Source: Didymella arachidicola
Taxonomy: Eukaryota; Ascomycota; Dothideomycetes; Pleosporales; Didymellaceae
Reading direction: 5' to 3'
Length of the DNA: 64,000 nucleotides
Assembly (NCBI GenBank): GCA_016630955.3
Contig: CM049986.1
Coordinates: 992,001-1,056,000 of the forward strand
The position numbers were made by a program, and so were the translations under genes. Below are positions 20,733-32,903 of the stretch, piece after piece. The notes beneath the pieces were generated by a model. It worked only from the letters and a program-made list of their open reading frames with translations. It was not told the DNA's origin and searched no databases. The first letter of the stretch is position 1. Every line of letters begins with the position of its first letter.

Positions 20733-22040
20733 ATGCCGACAGAACTAGAAGAGGTGCCTCCCTAGCCGTGCCACTCTCTGCGCCTCATAGCTGACAACTT
20801 CCCCAGCTCGTCGAATTCCTCCACCACGGTAACACGCAGATCCGGCAAGCTGGTGAGCGCTGCCCCACCACCCCGCCGTCGAGTCTCGCTCACACGCAAC
20901 AGCCGCCGAGCACCTCGTCGGATACTCGCAGGCCGATGTGCCGCTCTTCAAGCGCAACCAGCTCGAGCCGGTGAAGGACCTCAAGCTGTTGGTCAAGGAC
21001 TACGCGCCCATTGCCAAGGATGCCCTCACCATGCTCATCAACATCTCGGCCGACGGCGAGGTGCTCAAGGACATCGCCAAGGACGATGCCTTCCTAGAGT
21101 TGCTGCTGTCGCGGATAACAGTATGTCAGTTCCCCGCTGCGTTGGGGCCAGGCGACGCCGAGCTGACTGCGCGCAGAACAAAAAGGAGCCCAATGCAAAC
21201 GAAATCGCCATGCTGCTCGCCAACATGGCCAAGGACGACTCGCTGCAACGCGTCCTCGAGCTGAAGCGCGACGTGCCCAAGGAGCTCTCGACCTCGAACT
21301 GGGCCATGGACCAGCTGATGGACTGCTTCGTCAAGGGCGCCGAGGGCGCCTACAACGCCAAAGCCGACTACGACTACCTGTCGTACTTCTTCGCCGACCT
21401 GGCCAAGTTCGAAAAGGGCCGCGAGTACCTGACGACCTCGCAGGAGCACGACGGCAACATCATCCCCATCACCAAGATTCAGGTCTTCACCGACCACAAG
21501 AGCCACATCCGCCGCCTCGGCGTCGCCTCTACCATCAAAAACGCCGCCTTCCGCGTCCCTGCACACCCAGTCTTGTTGTCGAACCTGCCCGAGGACCCGA
21601 CCCTGCCAGCGCCCGGCATCGGCGCGAACCTGCTGCCATACATCCTGCTGCCGCTGATGGGGCCTGAGGAGTACTCGGACGAGGACACGGAGGGCATGCT
21701 GGACGAGCTGCAACTGCTCGAGCCGGACAAGGAGCGCGAGCCGGACCAGGAGATTGTCAAGAGCCATCTCGAGACCCTGTTGCTTTTGACCACCACGTCC
21801 GAGGGGAGAGAGGTCCTGAGGAACGTCAAGGTGTATCCGATTGTGCGCGAGTGCCACTTGCACTTTGAGAATGACGACGTCCGGGAGGCGTGTGATCGCG
21901 TGGTGCAGATCCTCATGCGGAAGGAGGAGGGCGAGGAGGAGGATATCCCCGATATGAGTGCGGCGGCGGGCGGGAGTGGGAAGCTGGTTGAGCTTGGCCC
22001 TGACGATGACGACGAGGACCAGCTGGTTGAGGTGTTGTAA
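20733..22040 (+). CDS. HGH1: HGH1 family protein, eEF2 folding chaperone
   Basis: Hgh1 is an armadillo-repeat chaperone that helps translation elongation factor 2 fold in the cytosol. Exons 20733-20753, 20807-20852, 20903-21120 and 21177-22040 give 382 residues, the family length. The spliced N-terminus reads MPTELEELVEFLHHGNTQIR. The whole middle is helical repeat, with LINISADGEVLKDIA, the LLANMAKDD segment and DYLSYFFADLAKF. The C-terminal block LLPYILLPLMGPEEYSDED is the family signature. The tail is acidic (DDDDEDQ). The first two coding exons are short (21 and 46 nt). It is convergent with the MFS gene, 82 bp away. Confidence 0.93.
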
Positions 22041-22122
22041 GACGATCTACAGAAAAAAATCTAAGGGCGACGAAAGGAGGCCATCTAAGAAGGCTGAAGC
22101 AACAATGCCGTCCACACGCACG

Positions 22123-23818
22123 CTATGCTTTGACACGCCAGTCATCCTCTCTGCTGCTCTTCCCGCTCCCGTCGCCATGCAACGGACTCTCGTTTCCCTC
22201 CTCCGCAGCAACTTCCTCCAGCACCTTCTCCACAGCGCCTTCCTCCTCATCTCTACCCTTCTCCGGCGACCGCATCTCATCACCTTCCTGCCGTCCCCCC
22301 AGATGCCGTTTCTCACTCGTCTTCCCATCCGCACTATCCTTGTTCTTCTTCTTCAAACTCCACCCGTCCTTCCACCCCACCCAGCCATCTTCCCACGGGC
22401 CCCTCGCAACCATAACAAGCAACGCCGCCGCAACGAACCCCACGCTCGTACTCCCACTCCCAATCCAGCCCGCCGCCGCATAGATATGATTCCCCGCGGC
22501 CGTCCCAATAAGCTGTCCACAAAACGTGCTAACCATAAACGCCGTATTAACGCCATTACGACGCTTCGGCTCGATCGTGTAGATGGCGCTGCGCTGCGCA
22601 ATCTGCGCAGTCTGGTTGCCAAAGTCGAGAAGCAGGGCCTGGAGCACGGGGCCCGCGACGTTGAACGTGCCGATATAAGTGCCGAGACAGACGCCGAGCA
22701 GGGAGCAAGACAGCCCGGATAAGATGCTGAAGTGCGGGACGAACTTGTCCGTCATGCGGCGGGCCCAGATGGGCGAGACCAGCATGCCTGCGATGCCGAT
22801 GAGTCCGAAGAGGCCGATGGTGAGCGAGTCGTAGTGGTACGGCGGCCCGGCGAGCAGGAAGGTCAGCGTTGTCCAGAAACCGGTGAATGGTGCTGAGCAT
22901 AGTAGCCCCGCGAGACAGGCCTGGACGAGCACGGGGTGGCGCGGGATCATGAGGAGGATGTCCCATAGGATGCGGAAGTAGTTCATTCCTGTGTTGGTGG
23001 CGGGGTAGTCGGGCATGAAGAGCCATAGCAGGATGAAGATCAGGTATTGGAGCCCAAGGGATAGCCAGTAGACGGCTCGCCAGGTGACGAAGTTGCTGAT
23101 TGTGCCGGAGAGGACGCGGGCGACTAGCACGCCTAGCATGAGCCCTGAGACGACGATAGAGAGCGCTGCTGCGCGCCGATTTGGGGGCGCGAGGTCCCCG
23201 ACGAGGGGCAGCATGAGTTGGGGGGTCACGGTCGTGACGGCTGTTATGAAGGATATAGCAGTGAAGACGTCTAGGTTGGTCGTTATGCAGAGGCCGAGCC
23301 TGAGAGAATCAGCCATATTGCCTTAGTCTGCGTCATGTTCCTACGTACCACATCGTCGCTGTGAAGAAGACAAGGCCGCACACGAATGGGCGTCTGGGCA
23401 GCAGATCCCCGAGAGGACATAGGAACAACAGTCCCGCAGCATATCCTGCTTGCATCACTGTGGGGATTTGCGCAACCTGCTCATATCGAACACCAAAGTC
23501 ACGAGCGAGGATATTAAGGATAGGATGGTTGTAGTAAAGATTCGCAACTGTGAAGCCTGCTGTAAACGCAAACAGGACGTTCATTGACATGGAGAATTGC
23601 GGTGGCTTGTTTGGATCCCATCGACATCGTGGCGGACAGTACGTGAGCGTATTGTAGACCTTGTCCCATTTCGATAGCTCTTTCTGTTTACCATCGACCG
23701 AGTCATCATGCGCTGGATTCGGTGTTGCTGTATGAGTCGACGTCTGAACTGTTGCAGCGCTGCCGCTAGTCTGGCAACCCTCGGCCTGTGGTTCGCTCGC
23801 TGTCATTGTTGGTCGCAT
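22123..23818 (-). CDS. MFS transporter (DHA1/YnfM-like)
   Basis: Exons 23349-23818 and 22123-23299 give up to 548 residues; an in-frame ATG at 23806 is an alternative start. Residues about 1-75 are hydrophilic. The rest holds about 12 hydrophobic segments arranged 6+6. The segment GDLAPPNRRAAALSIVVSG, with a charged loop followed by a glycine-rich helix, and PKRRNGVNTAFMV later in the C-half are typical of bacterial-type DHA1 drug:proton antiporters. The C-terminal 80 residues are highly charged (K/E/D) and cytosolic. The substrate is unknown. It ends 82 bp from HGH1 and is divergent from the DUF3292-like gene. Confidence 0.85.
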
Positions 23819-24961
23819 ATGTGTTACTTATACAAAGCCTGTCCAGTGAGATGTGCCAAAGAGAAAAGCCTCAATATCCAAACGCAGGGACGAAAAACAA
23901 AGTCATTGTAGGAAGATCAAAACGCCACGCAGAAGAAGTCCATGACGGATTGCGCTTCGGAAGTCAACGAGGAGCCGATGCCATGGTGGGTAAAGACGAC
24001 ATAACCACCAATCAGATCATCAAGAGGCCGTCGCTCGCGGATAAATACCCTGTATCTTTGTCGCTGACGCTTGAGTATGAAAGCTGTGTTCTTTCGTGAT
24101 AAGCACGAGCGTTGTCAAGTCGAGGCGACTGTAGCGACTGTACTTCGGGACATATCAGCGAACAGTCTTGTATACACATACAGTCAGTACCTGTTGCTGA
24201 TCAAGCTTAGCTGTTCCGCTGTAAGCAAGAGTCCGAAAGGTGCTGGCTGATACAAGTCCAGAGTCATTTTACCGTCAATATGTAAGGGGGCGTTGTCTCG
24301 AATATCTGTTGACTACATGGGCTGGCAAGAGCAATTGCAGCAGGTGGAGCAGGTCCTGCCATCCCACCTGTCAAAACCGAGACCCTCGATCTCCAGGAGG
24401 GACAGGCGATGACGCTGCAAATGAGGAGACCAAGGCAGCTTATCTTATGCGTCAGCGACCTAAGCCCGCGGACTGCTTGTGGAGGTGGTTGACATGACAA
24501 GAAATGATGCGAAGCAGGGAACGCGCAATGAAGGACGAATGCCCGGGGGGAGATCACGATCCTGGAGGAGATCGGTAAGCGAGGAATGCCATCCCAGCAC
24601 CATGGCGAACCGCACAATCACCATCTCTTGAGGCTCTGCTTTGCTCACCACAGGTAAGAGGTCTGGATCCATTCAAGGTCATGCGTCTAGTAGCATCTAG
24701 CGCACGCTTCGAGTGTCAAACAACGGTCGCCGTGAAGGTTTGCACCCAAAGCGGCAGCTGATGATCTGCAGTGATGCGGTGGCTTCGCGATCTATGAGCG
24801 GGCCGTGAACTAGCGCAGCCTATGACGCAACCTTCACAGGAAAGCGCACCCTGGCGCGTGTCCCTCTTGGCCGTATAACAGTAAAATAAGGAGCAAGGCT
24901 CGTACACTTGATTCCACTCGTCCCTACACCCTTCCCACGGTTCTGTTGCGACCTACACATT
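23819..24961. other. intergenic region between the divergent MFS and DUF3292-like genes
   Basis: About 1.1 kb with no open frame showing known protein features. I see no repeat or RNA gene. Confidence 0.5.
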
Positions 24962-27107
24962 ATGGTCGAAGGACTGGTCCTCAAGGACCTGCTCCCTCAC
25001 CCGGAGACTGATCCCACTGTTCACGAGGGGAAGGCCACAACACTTGTAGATGCACCAACGGAGAGCCACGAGCTCGCTCTTGAAGCAGCAAAAGGAATCA
25101 GCCCAGACCATGGCACTGGGCGAGCCCAAGTAGCTCATAGTCAAGAAGTACTGGACTTGGGTTGGAATGAACCCAAGGAGCATGTGGATAGCCCGCTAGT
25201 TGGTGGCCTTTCGAACGAAGATGTATGGCTACTTGTTCGTCGTTTTAACAAAGTGAGTTGGATCATGTCTTTGGCTAAGACGTAGGCTGACCGCGATCTA
25301 GCAAATGTACCATGTGAAAGAAATCCCAACCGCACCTCCAGGCGGGCTCGATATGAACATTGCAGACGAAGAGGAGTTCTCGCCAGACAAATTACGTGCA
25401 AACCTGGAGCGTGTTTACATGACTATTGCAAGTTTGATGCAAAAAGATTCAAGTCTTCTGCTAACACCCTTCTAGGGCATTGGAATGATCGCATTTGGGA
25501 AGCACATTGCTCGCCTACGCTCGTGGCGTGAATTCAACCGGACTTCATATTTTGCCGCAGCTTACTTCCTGGCTTGGCTGCTCGACCTGATCATGCCACT
25601 GATTTCGATCACCCTCGTCACACTCATCGTGTATCCTCCGTCTCGAGAAATTCTATTTCCACCTGCACCGATTGCGCTCGTCAGCTCTAAGGGAGGCGTG
25701 CAGAAGCCAAAGGCTGGCACCTTGGGCAGCAAGGATAGTGCAACAGGAGCACCGGAGAACCACAAGGGTGAGGCCGTGGAACAAGAGGCAAACAACTTCG
25801 TCAATGGCATTGCTCATGTTGCGCTGGCTAGTGCTACGGGCAAGCACCCTCAAGGCGAACCTGAGGATGGTGAGAATCCTCAAGGCGACGCTGTCCCAGA
25901 CCCGACCTCAATTGCTATCAGCGCCGCAGATGCGCAGCAAGCAGTATCCGGTGGCAAGGCCTCAGCGAAACATGACAAGACAAAGGTTCCCATGGAGACT
26001 GCAATGTGGACCAAAATGCGCCCGATCATGCACGGTCTGGCGGATGTCACCGACACCTGGGAGCGCTTCGGGAATGCTCTTGAGCCGACAGCTCCTTTTC
26101 CCAAAGAGAAGTACCGCCTACGCCTCGCGGCCGTCGTGGCCCCTCTCGTCCTCGTCTCCCTGTTCGTCTCCTCCTATATGTTCACGAAAGGCGTCACTTT
26201 CGGTGTCGGGTTCGGCTTCTTTGGTGATCCAGTCATCCAACGTGGTCTTGAACTGTTGAACCGCAAATTCCCCAACTGGCAGAAGCTACTCGAGCTTCGC
26301 AACACACTCCTCAAGGGCGTCCCTACTAATGCTCAGCTCACTGTCACCCTTCTCCGTATCGGTGAAGCCAACAAGGCACCTCTGCCACCACCTCCTCGCA
26401 TCGATGAGCCTCCCCCAGAAACGCCAGTCGATGTCAGCGAGGAAGATCTGCGCGCAGTAGGTGCAGACTGGCCACTGAACGCGACCCAAGCTGAGCTCGA
26501 CGAAGCCATGGCTCACGATCCCACCGTCGCACACCAGACCGGCGGCGAAGACATCGACAAAGCGAAAGACAGCAAGCACGGCAAGAAAGGAACTAAGATC
26601 CTTAACTTCTTCCGCGGCACAGTCAAAGGCGGCGTCGAGACCACCATCGGTGCCGACAAGCTCAAGGCCAAGGTTGGGTCAGAGCACGCAAAAAACCGCC
26701 TCGGTGCCGTCCAGCCCAAAAACGCGAACAAGATCGATGGCCCGACCGAGTTCAAGGCAAGAGATAAGGGCAAGAAGGGCCATGTGTACATCACCACTCT
26801 TGCTACGATTCCAAGTATAGCCTTCTCGACAGACTCGACGATCGAGAAGATCGGCACACAGGACCGTGAAGATCTGCATCCGTCGTGGAGTATTCCTGTG
26901 GGCGATATCATGGAGCTTAAGAAGGTCGGTGGATACGGATGGAAGGCGAAGCTGGTCGTTGGCTGGGCGATGAATCGCGAGGTCGCTGACGGGCTGGAGA
27001 TCGTGGACCGCAAGGGCAGTGTGATCAAGCTCACTGCTATGCCGCTTAGGGATGAGCTGTTCAACCGTTTAGTGGCTATGGGTGGTCAGAAGTGGGAGTG
27101 CTGGTAA
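24962..27107 (+). CDS. DUF3292-like fungal membrane protein
   Basis: Exons 24962-25252, 25302-25427 and 25476-27107 give 682 residues. The second intron (25428-25475) starts GCAAGT, a GC-AG intron with a CTAAC branch site. I recall this arrangement as the fungal DUF3292 family; the function is unknown. A conserved-looking segment (VKEIPTAPPGGLDMNIADEEEFSPDKLR) precedes a first hydrophobic pair (about residues 165-190). A low-complexity, Ala/Lys-rich loop separates it from a second membrane segment (about 355-380). The C-terminal about 110 residues (KGHVYITTLATIPSIAFSTD onward) look like a GRAM/PH-type beta-rich domain ending in a Trp-rich tail. Such a layout fits a lipid-sensing organelle protein, but that is inference. 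Confidence 0.78.
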
Positions 27108-28318
27108 GTGTATCTCGCGCTGCGGGCTGAATTGGTCTTACTACGATACCACATATTATATATCACGGGCTGACGTTGAGGTATTGCGTTTAATTGAAAG
27201 TCTGAACATTGGACTCCTTTAACCGAATCGTATTCGTTCCCAGTTCTTCCACCTCGTCGTTTGCCAATGCCAAATATTCTGCACCTTCTTCTCACCAATG
27301 ATAAATAAGTCACAACAATATAGACCAAATTTTGTAGGACTTCTCAACCTCAGACCGTCAAGCCTCGCCCTCCCGCTCCCTTTCCAGCCCGCTCACCTCC
27401 AGGCGAAGCCCGCGTTTCCACACCTTCCCGTCTCGAGCACGATCACACCTTAACACCACCTGATATAGGCGGCTTCCCCCCTCCCGAGGCACCAACCATG
27501 CCTTACCACGCACATGATCGCCTCGCAAAACGCGGCTCGTTCGCATCCGACACATCACACATTGCTGCCTCGTCTCGCGCTCGAAACATCATGCCTTGCC
27601 AGCCTTAACAGCGCCCGCTAAGCGACTCAAAACCCGCGGCCGCTCGTGGTGGCAAGTGGATGGCTTTGGGTGTGAAACACGTGCACCCCGCGCGTCTGGA
27701 TCGGTCTTACACCATAGGCGACCTTTGAGACAGGCCGGTGGGACGTGGAAGTGGTGAGGGGACTGGATCGTCCAGTTGTGGTTGGCATGGCCCGTTTCAT
27801 GACGGCTGTTAAGGTCCCGTTAAGGCCGGGGTTCTGAATCCTATCGCACGTTGCGATCGACCCAGTGTTTCATGTTGCTGGCTGGGAAGCTAGGGCGGGC
27901 GGCTCACTGATATGTTCGTTGTCAAGAGGCGAGAAAGTCGAAGCGGAGGTTTTCATGAGGTGGCAGATGAGGCGGGCTGCTGGACTAGTTGGTGTGGGAT
28001 GTCACTACGATGGCCAAATTGAAACGTCACCGAAGACTGGAATCGAAGGAGATGCATGCTGAGAACATCAAAGAAAAAGTGAGCAATATTGATGATGCAT
28101 TAGTAATATCCTCATAGAGAGTGATAGACTCAGATCGTAAGCGTAGGGATATACAGGGCCTCGAACCGAACGCCCAGGAAGACCTTTCCGGTCATGCTCA
28201 TACAACCCATACCAATAATGCCAGTGGTGCATGCCAGCCCCCAGATGATAACGCCGTGTTCTCTGAAAAATGCAATCAAGTCGTGTCCACATGTGCTGAT
28301 TCCGGAGTCCAGCCTAGG
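27108..28318. other. intergenic region, no gene recognised
   Basis: 1.2 kb between the ends of two convergent genes. Frames here are short and show no motif. It must contain both 3' untranslated regions. Confidence 0.5.
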
Positions 28319-29225
28319 TCAAGGGAGAAAGTGCGAATAATGTCCCGGCACCCGTTGCCTGCACTTCTCGCAGTCGTCGCGGTATCCCATACTGAATCGC
28401 GGTGTACCTGTCAGCGCACCACTGCGCTTCCTACCGCGTGGTGTAGGAGGCAGCGCGAGCGGCGTCGCATGATGGTCCTCGTCCATCTCCATATCCTCGG
28501 GCTTCTCATGCGAGACACTAAGTCGCGAGAGCTGAGATTGTGTAAGCGCGGTAGGTGTGTCGGGAATGTCTTCGTCCTCAGAGATGGGCGAAGGCATGCG
28601 GCGGCTGCGGTTGCTGGGCTGCTCTTGTCGGCCTTTGCGGACCGTGAGGCCTGGAAGTGATGGGAGGGGACTGCTTGTCACGCCGCCTGCTGAGCCGCTG
28701 GTCGGGTAGCCAAGGCCGTTCATGCCGCCTCTGTTAAAGGTTGGATGGATAGGTGTTGGTATGCGTCCAGTGTTGCCGTTTTCTGAAAGCTGCGAGGAAG
28801 AGGGATTCAGTGTTGGTGGTCGAAAGAAGTGGTTGCCAAACGGCGAATCTGGCGGTTGGCTTCGCACATCGCTTTGGTTGTCGTCCTCGTCCATAGTCAT
28901 ACTGTCATCCATGTCCTGCCAGTTTGAGGATTGGACTGGCCCACCCCAGTTGTGCTCTTGTGTCTGCTGCATGCTCATGCTGTCGTGTGGTGACGCTGCT
29001 GGCGGCGAAGGTGGATAGGACGGTCCAACATGGATATGTAACGGTGATTGCACAGAACCATGGTTGATGTGTGCGAGGTATATGGGTCGCGATTTCTGCG
29101 ATCAGTCAGCACAGGTGTTGTCGCAGGGTCTTCGGGGTACGCACCTTGAAGTTGCGCTCGTCTTCAGAGTCCGAATCGTCGTCACGCCGCCGCTTGGTGG
29201 TGTTCATGGTCTGGAACTGAAACAT
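28319..29225 (-). CDS. unknown acidic, disordered protein with a C-terminal CxxC-VPGHYSHF motif
   Basis: Exons 29145-29225 and 28319-29095 give 285 residues (279 if the second ATG at 29207 is used). The N-terminus has a basic-acidic switch KRRRDDDSDSEDE that looks like a nuclear signal. A short ordered segment (KSRPIYLAHINHGS) follows, then about 180 residues rich in Ser, Pro, Asp and Met that should be disordered. The last 25 residues, YRDDCEKCRQRVPGHYSHF, form a compact CxxC motif that may bind a metal together with the nearby His residues. No known family is recognised. It is divergent from DAHP synthase across 1.3 kb. Confidence 0.72.
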
Positions 29226-30503
29226 GGTGGATGTGATGTCAGAGCGGTTGAAATAAGATTACAGCGAGGGACGATCAACGTGCGGGCGAGGCAGCAGTCA
29301 AATAGCCAGCAGCGCACAGATGGCCTTCTATGCGGGGAAATCTCAAAGTATAGGCAGGTGTGGCGCCCTCATTTGTTTTGAAGCAGATACTGAAGGGCCA
29401 GACAAATCAGGGGAAGTTGCAGTAGGACTGTGGTCCTCCGTGGTCCTGTTTCAGGTGCTTGCATGAATCTTCCCGGTTGCGCAGGTCGGTGGAGTCGCGC
29501 GCCTCTGTCTGATCACCGGCGGATCCTGTGGGGAGTCGTTCTGCAGACTTTCCGCAAGCGATGATTGTGCCGTTGCTGCTCTCGGCGCACTGTCACGACC
29601 GAGTGACGATGATGGCGGAGGCTTCGCCAGCACTAAACGCAGGGTCAAGGGGAAACATGCGCTTCCCGTGGCGTGGCTGCTCGACGAAAATAAAACGCGG
29701 GAGATCGGGAGTACTGTCACTTCCCCTTGCTCAACGCGGGCGTCCGCAGCGAAGAAGCTTGTGTTCAAAGCTGAATGCAGCTCGCTCAGCTGGAAGGCAT
29801 GGGTGATGGTTGCGGCTGCGACCACATGAACGTGCATGACAGCGCCCACAGTGAGTGTGGAGGCATAGGTAGGAGGTACGTATCTACATGATAGCAACTT
29901 ACCCGGGATCGATTGTATTGCTCCTGCAGATCAATACTCCATACACAGAGCACACAAACGAAAGATAGCACGAGCAGAGGCTCAGCCAACGATAGAGCTG
30001 CGGTGTCGGTCAGCTTACAGCCCTTGGCAAAGGCGCGGCGATCCGGGCCTGAGGAATGCATGTTCGTGCACAAGCCAGGTCGCAGGTGCAAGATGCTGAA
30101 GGTTCGGTATCGATTAGCTCCAGCCCCGCTTCCATTGGTGAGCTCCGCTCTAAAATTGTTCACGGTATTTGGATGCATATGACTCTATCCAGATTGAGGC
30201 AATCTACAACAAGTGCATCTATTCACACCACGTTCAGGTCCCGAACTCAAACTTTCACTTCTGCATATTCACCACGCCTCGAAAATTGGCACTGTGCCTC
30301 ATTGTCAGCATCGAATTGACCTCAGCGCAACGCTCCTCGTCTCGCATATCCCTACGTGGCGCTGCATAGCTTGCATTCAGCACGTTCGTCTGACCGCTGT
30401 TCCTGATCGCTTAGCTACCCGTTGTAAGTAAAGCCAATGAGTTACCATGCTGTAATATGTAGGGCGCAGTTCTGACTAGCTATAAGAAGCAGACACCTTC
30501 ATA
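29226..30503. other. divergent intergenic region upstream of DAHP synthase
   Basis: 1.28 kb between two divergent genes. Open frames at 29451-29897 and 29786-30178 lack recognisable features. The region holds a possible Gcn4/CPC1 site at 30179-30185. Confidence 0.5.
30179..30185 (+). promoter_or_regulatory. possible CPC1/Gcn4 site (ATGACTC) upstream of DAHP synthase
   Basis: ATGACTCTA matches seven bases of the ATGACTCAT consensus, about 320 bp before the start codon. Amino-acid genes are commonly under cross-pathway control in fungi, so the placement is sensible. A second TGACTC lies in intron 1 (30611-30616). A 7-mer of this type also occurs by chance. Confidence 0.35.
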
Positions 30504-31754
30504 ATGGCCTTCGCCGATGCAAACTCAACACCGGCAGGAGACATGCCTTCCTTCAACAAGAACGAGCAGAGTGACGATGTGCGCAGTAGGTTGAGCCATA
30601 CTGTGTCAATTGACTCTCATACTAATGCACCACACAGTCCTCGGTTATGACCCTCTGATTCCTCCCCAGCTCCTCGCCTCTGAGGTCCCAATCACACCAC
30701 ACGCCGAGAAGACCGTCGTTCGCGGTCGCAAAGAAGCCGTCCAGATCATCACACAAAAGGATGACCGTCTCCTGGTCATGGTCGGGCCCTGCTCGCTGCA
30801 CGACCCCGAGCTCGCTCTTGAGTACTGCCAACGCCTGAAGGCCCTCGCCGACAAGCTGCAGGACAACATCTGCATCATCATGCGCGCCTACCTCGAAAAG
30901 CCCCGCACAACAGTTGGCTGGAAGGGCCTGATCAATGATCCCGATATCGACGAGTCCTTTCAGATCAACAAGGGCCTGCGAATTTCCCGCAAGCTCTTTG
31001 TTGACCTCACAAGCACCGGCATGCCTATCGCTTCCGAGATGCTCGACACAATCTCGCCCCAGTTCCTCGCAGACCTGATCTCCCTTGGCGCGATTGGTGC
31101 GCGCACAACAGAATCGCAGTTGCACCGCGAGCTTGCCTCTGGTCTCTCTTTCCCCATTGGTTTCAAGAACGGTACCGATGGCGGTCTGACAGTCGCTGTT
31201 GATGCGATCGGCAGCGCGGCCGCAAAGCACCACTTCATGGGTGTCACAAAGCAGGGTCTGGCCGCTATCACCAGGACGAGCGGTAACGAGCACTGCTTTG
31301 TTATCCTGCGTGGTGGATCCAAGGGCACAAACTTCGACGCTGCGAGCATCAAGACCGCGCGCGAGTCGCTGAAGAAGAAGAACCTCCCCGAGGTCATGAT
31401 GGTCGACTGCTCTCACGGTACGCCCCGTCAAATTTTCATGGGTTACAGAGTAAAGATCGCTAACGATTCGCAGGCAACTCTAACAAGGATCACCGCAACC
31501 AGCCCAAAGTTGCCAAGGACGTCGCGGACCAGATCCGCAACGGCGAGACCGGCATCGTCGGTGTCATGATCGAGTCCAATATCAATGAGGGCAACCAGAA
31601 GGTCCCCCCTGAGGGCCCCAGCGGCCTCAAGAAGGGCGTCTCCATTACCGATGCTTGCATTGACTGGGACTCTACTGTGACTGTGCTCGAGGACCTTGCT
31701 GCTGCTGTTGCGGAGCGCAGGGCGAACAAGAGCAAGACCAACGGTATCCACTAA
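30504..31754 (+). CDS. ARO4: 3-deoxy-D-arabino-heptulosonate-7-phosphate (DAHP) synthase, class I
   Basis: Condenses phosphoenolpyruvate with erythrose 4-phosphate, the first step of the shikimate pathway, in the cytosol. Exons 30504-30585, 30638-31417 and 31474-31754 give 380 residues, as expected. Hallmarks are VRILGYDPLIPP at the first splice, VGPCSLHD, MRAYLEKPRTTVGWKG, GARTTESQLHRELASG, GFKNGTDG and DCSHGNSNKDHRNQP, with the metal-binding Cys, His, Glu and Asp in place. The N-terminal extension is of the type that carries the amino-acid feedback site; which amino acid inhibits (Tyr for Aro4, Phe for Aro3) cannot be read safely, so the symbol is the likelier paralogue only. The last intron splits the conserved SHG-NSN motif. 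Confidence 0.93.
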
Positions 31755-31885
31755 ATGTGACTAGTTGGCTGGTTTGAGGATTGCATATATGACTTTTGCA
31801 TTGCATGAGATGAGACTTCAAAATGGGTATTAGATTCTTGGAAAACCATGCCTGCGATCTGGCTTCTCTTGCGCACTGGGTATCA

Positions 31886-32903
31886 TCACTCATCTTCGTC
31901 TTCTTCCATCTCCCCTCTCGTCCCGCCAGAGCTGTTCCTCCCTGTCACCCTGTCCGCTCGCTCACCCACATATACATCCCCTCCGCAGACGGTCCTACAC
32001 TTCGGACACCTCTTCCCGTCTTTGCTTTTGTTCCTATAGTACTGATTCGCGCACCTGTCATGCCATCTCACTCCACACTCGCGGTTGTTACACCGTATGC
32101 CATATGTCACGATCTCCCGACACCCCTCACAATCACGTATCCTAATCGTCGGCTCATCCTCCTCATCATCCGCAGTGTCATTATACGTCTCCTTTAGGTA
32201 AGAATGTAGCTCCATCAGCGCCCTCGGCGCAAGCGAATAATACCCGCGGTTCGATAGCTGCAGAAAGCCATCCTTGATCAGCTCTTCGAGCACCAAATCC
32301 GACTCCGCCATCGTGATCCCGGTGTCCTGTGCCTGACTCTCGCCGTCTTCCACCAGGCTGGCTGCCTGGCTCTGTCTGTTGCGCCGCGGCTTCGTAAGGT
32401 TGTTTGCATCGACTTGCTTCACCGCCATCGTCTCGCGCACAGGGGTATTGTTTGTTTCAAACATGGCGTCCAGCAGCCGGCGGATAAATGCGATCTCGGA
32501 GGCGGAGAAGCGGGTTGCGAGCTGTGTCATGGCGTCGGAGGTCTTGTTGACGAGCGCATATGTTATGTCCTTGCTTTGCTGGTCGCGCCCGGTCCGGATC
32601 TCGTAGTTGTAGGGCTCGAGGCGCGCGTTGATGGTTTGTAGGATGGGCGTTATCCAGCCGGACTGTGTTACATCGCCCTCGGGGAAGGGGCGTTCGGGGT
32701 CTGGGTAAGTGTCAGCATGGGTCTGTGTGTGCATAAAAGTATAGCATACTGTGAGATGTCATGATGGCCGCGAGGATGGGCTTGAACTCGTCAATTGTCA
32801 TTACGCCATGCGTGAGAAATGACTGAAGCACGACACGATGCACATTGTTGTACGCTTCTTCGTCTGGTAAGTCGCGCACCAGCGGTGTCTCGTCTCGCGA
32901 CAT
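31886..32903 (-). CDS. NSE1: non-SMC element 1 of the SMC5/6 complex, RING-type ubiquitin ligase
   Basis: Nse1 joins Nse3 and Nse4 in the SMC5/6 DNA-repair complex and acts as an E3 ubiquitin ligase in the nucleus. Exons 32750-32903 and 31886-32700 give 322 residues. The N-terminal winged-helix part has the VHRVVLQSFLTHGVMTIDE motif and a WITPILQTINARLEPYNYEI segment. The C-terminal variant RING (about residues 240-290) runs CEGC, CNNRECGVRWHDRC and CPKC with the zinc ligands intact. The first frame is open upstream to 33080 without a stop, but the family N-terminus fits the ATG at 32903. It ends 131 bp from DAHP synthase, convergently. Confidence 0.9.

Noticed and set aside
29451..30178. minus-strand frames between the CxxC protein and DAHP synthase
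   Set aside because: Ser/Ala-rich without motifs and in the shared promoter region.
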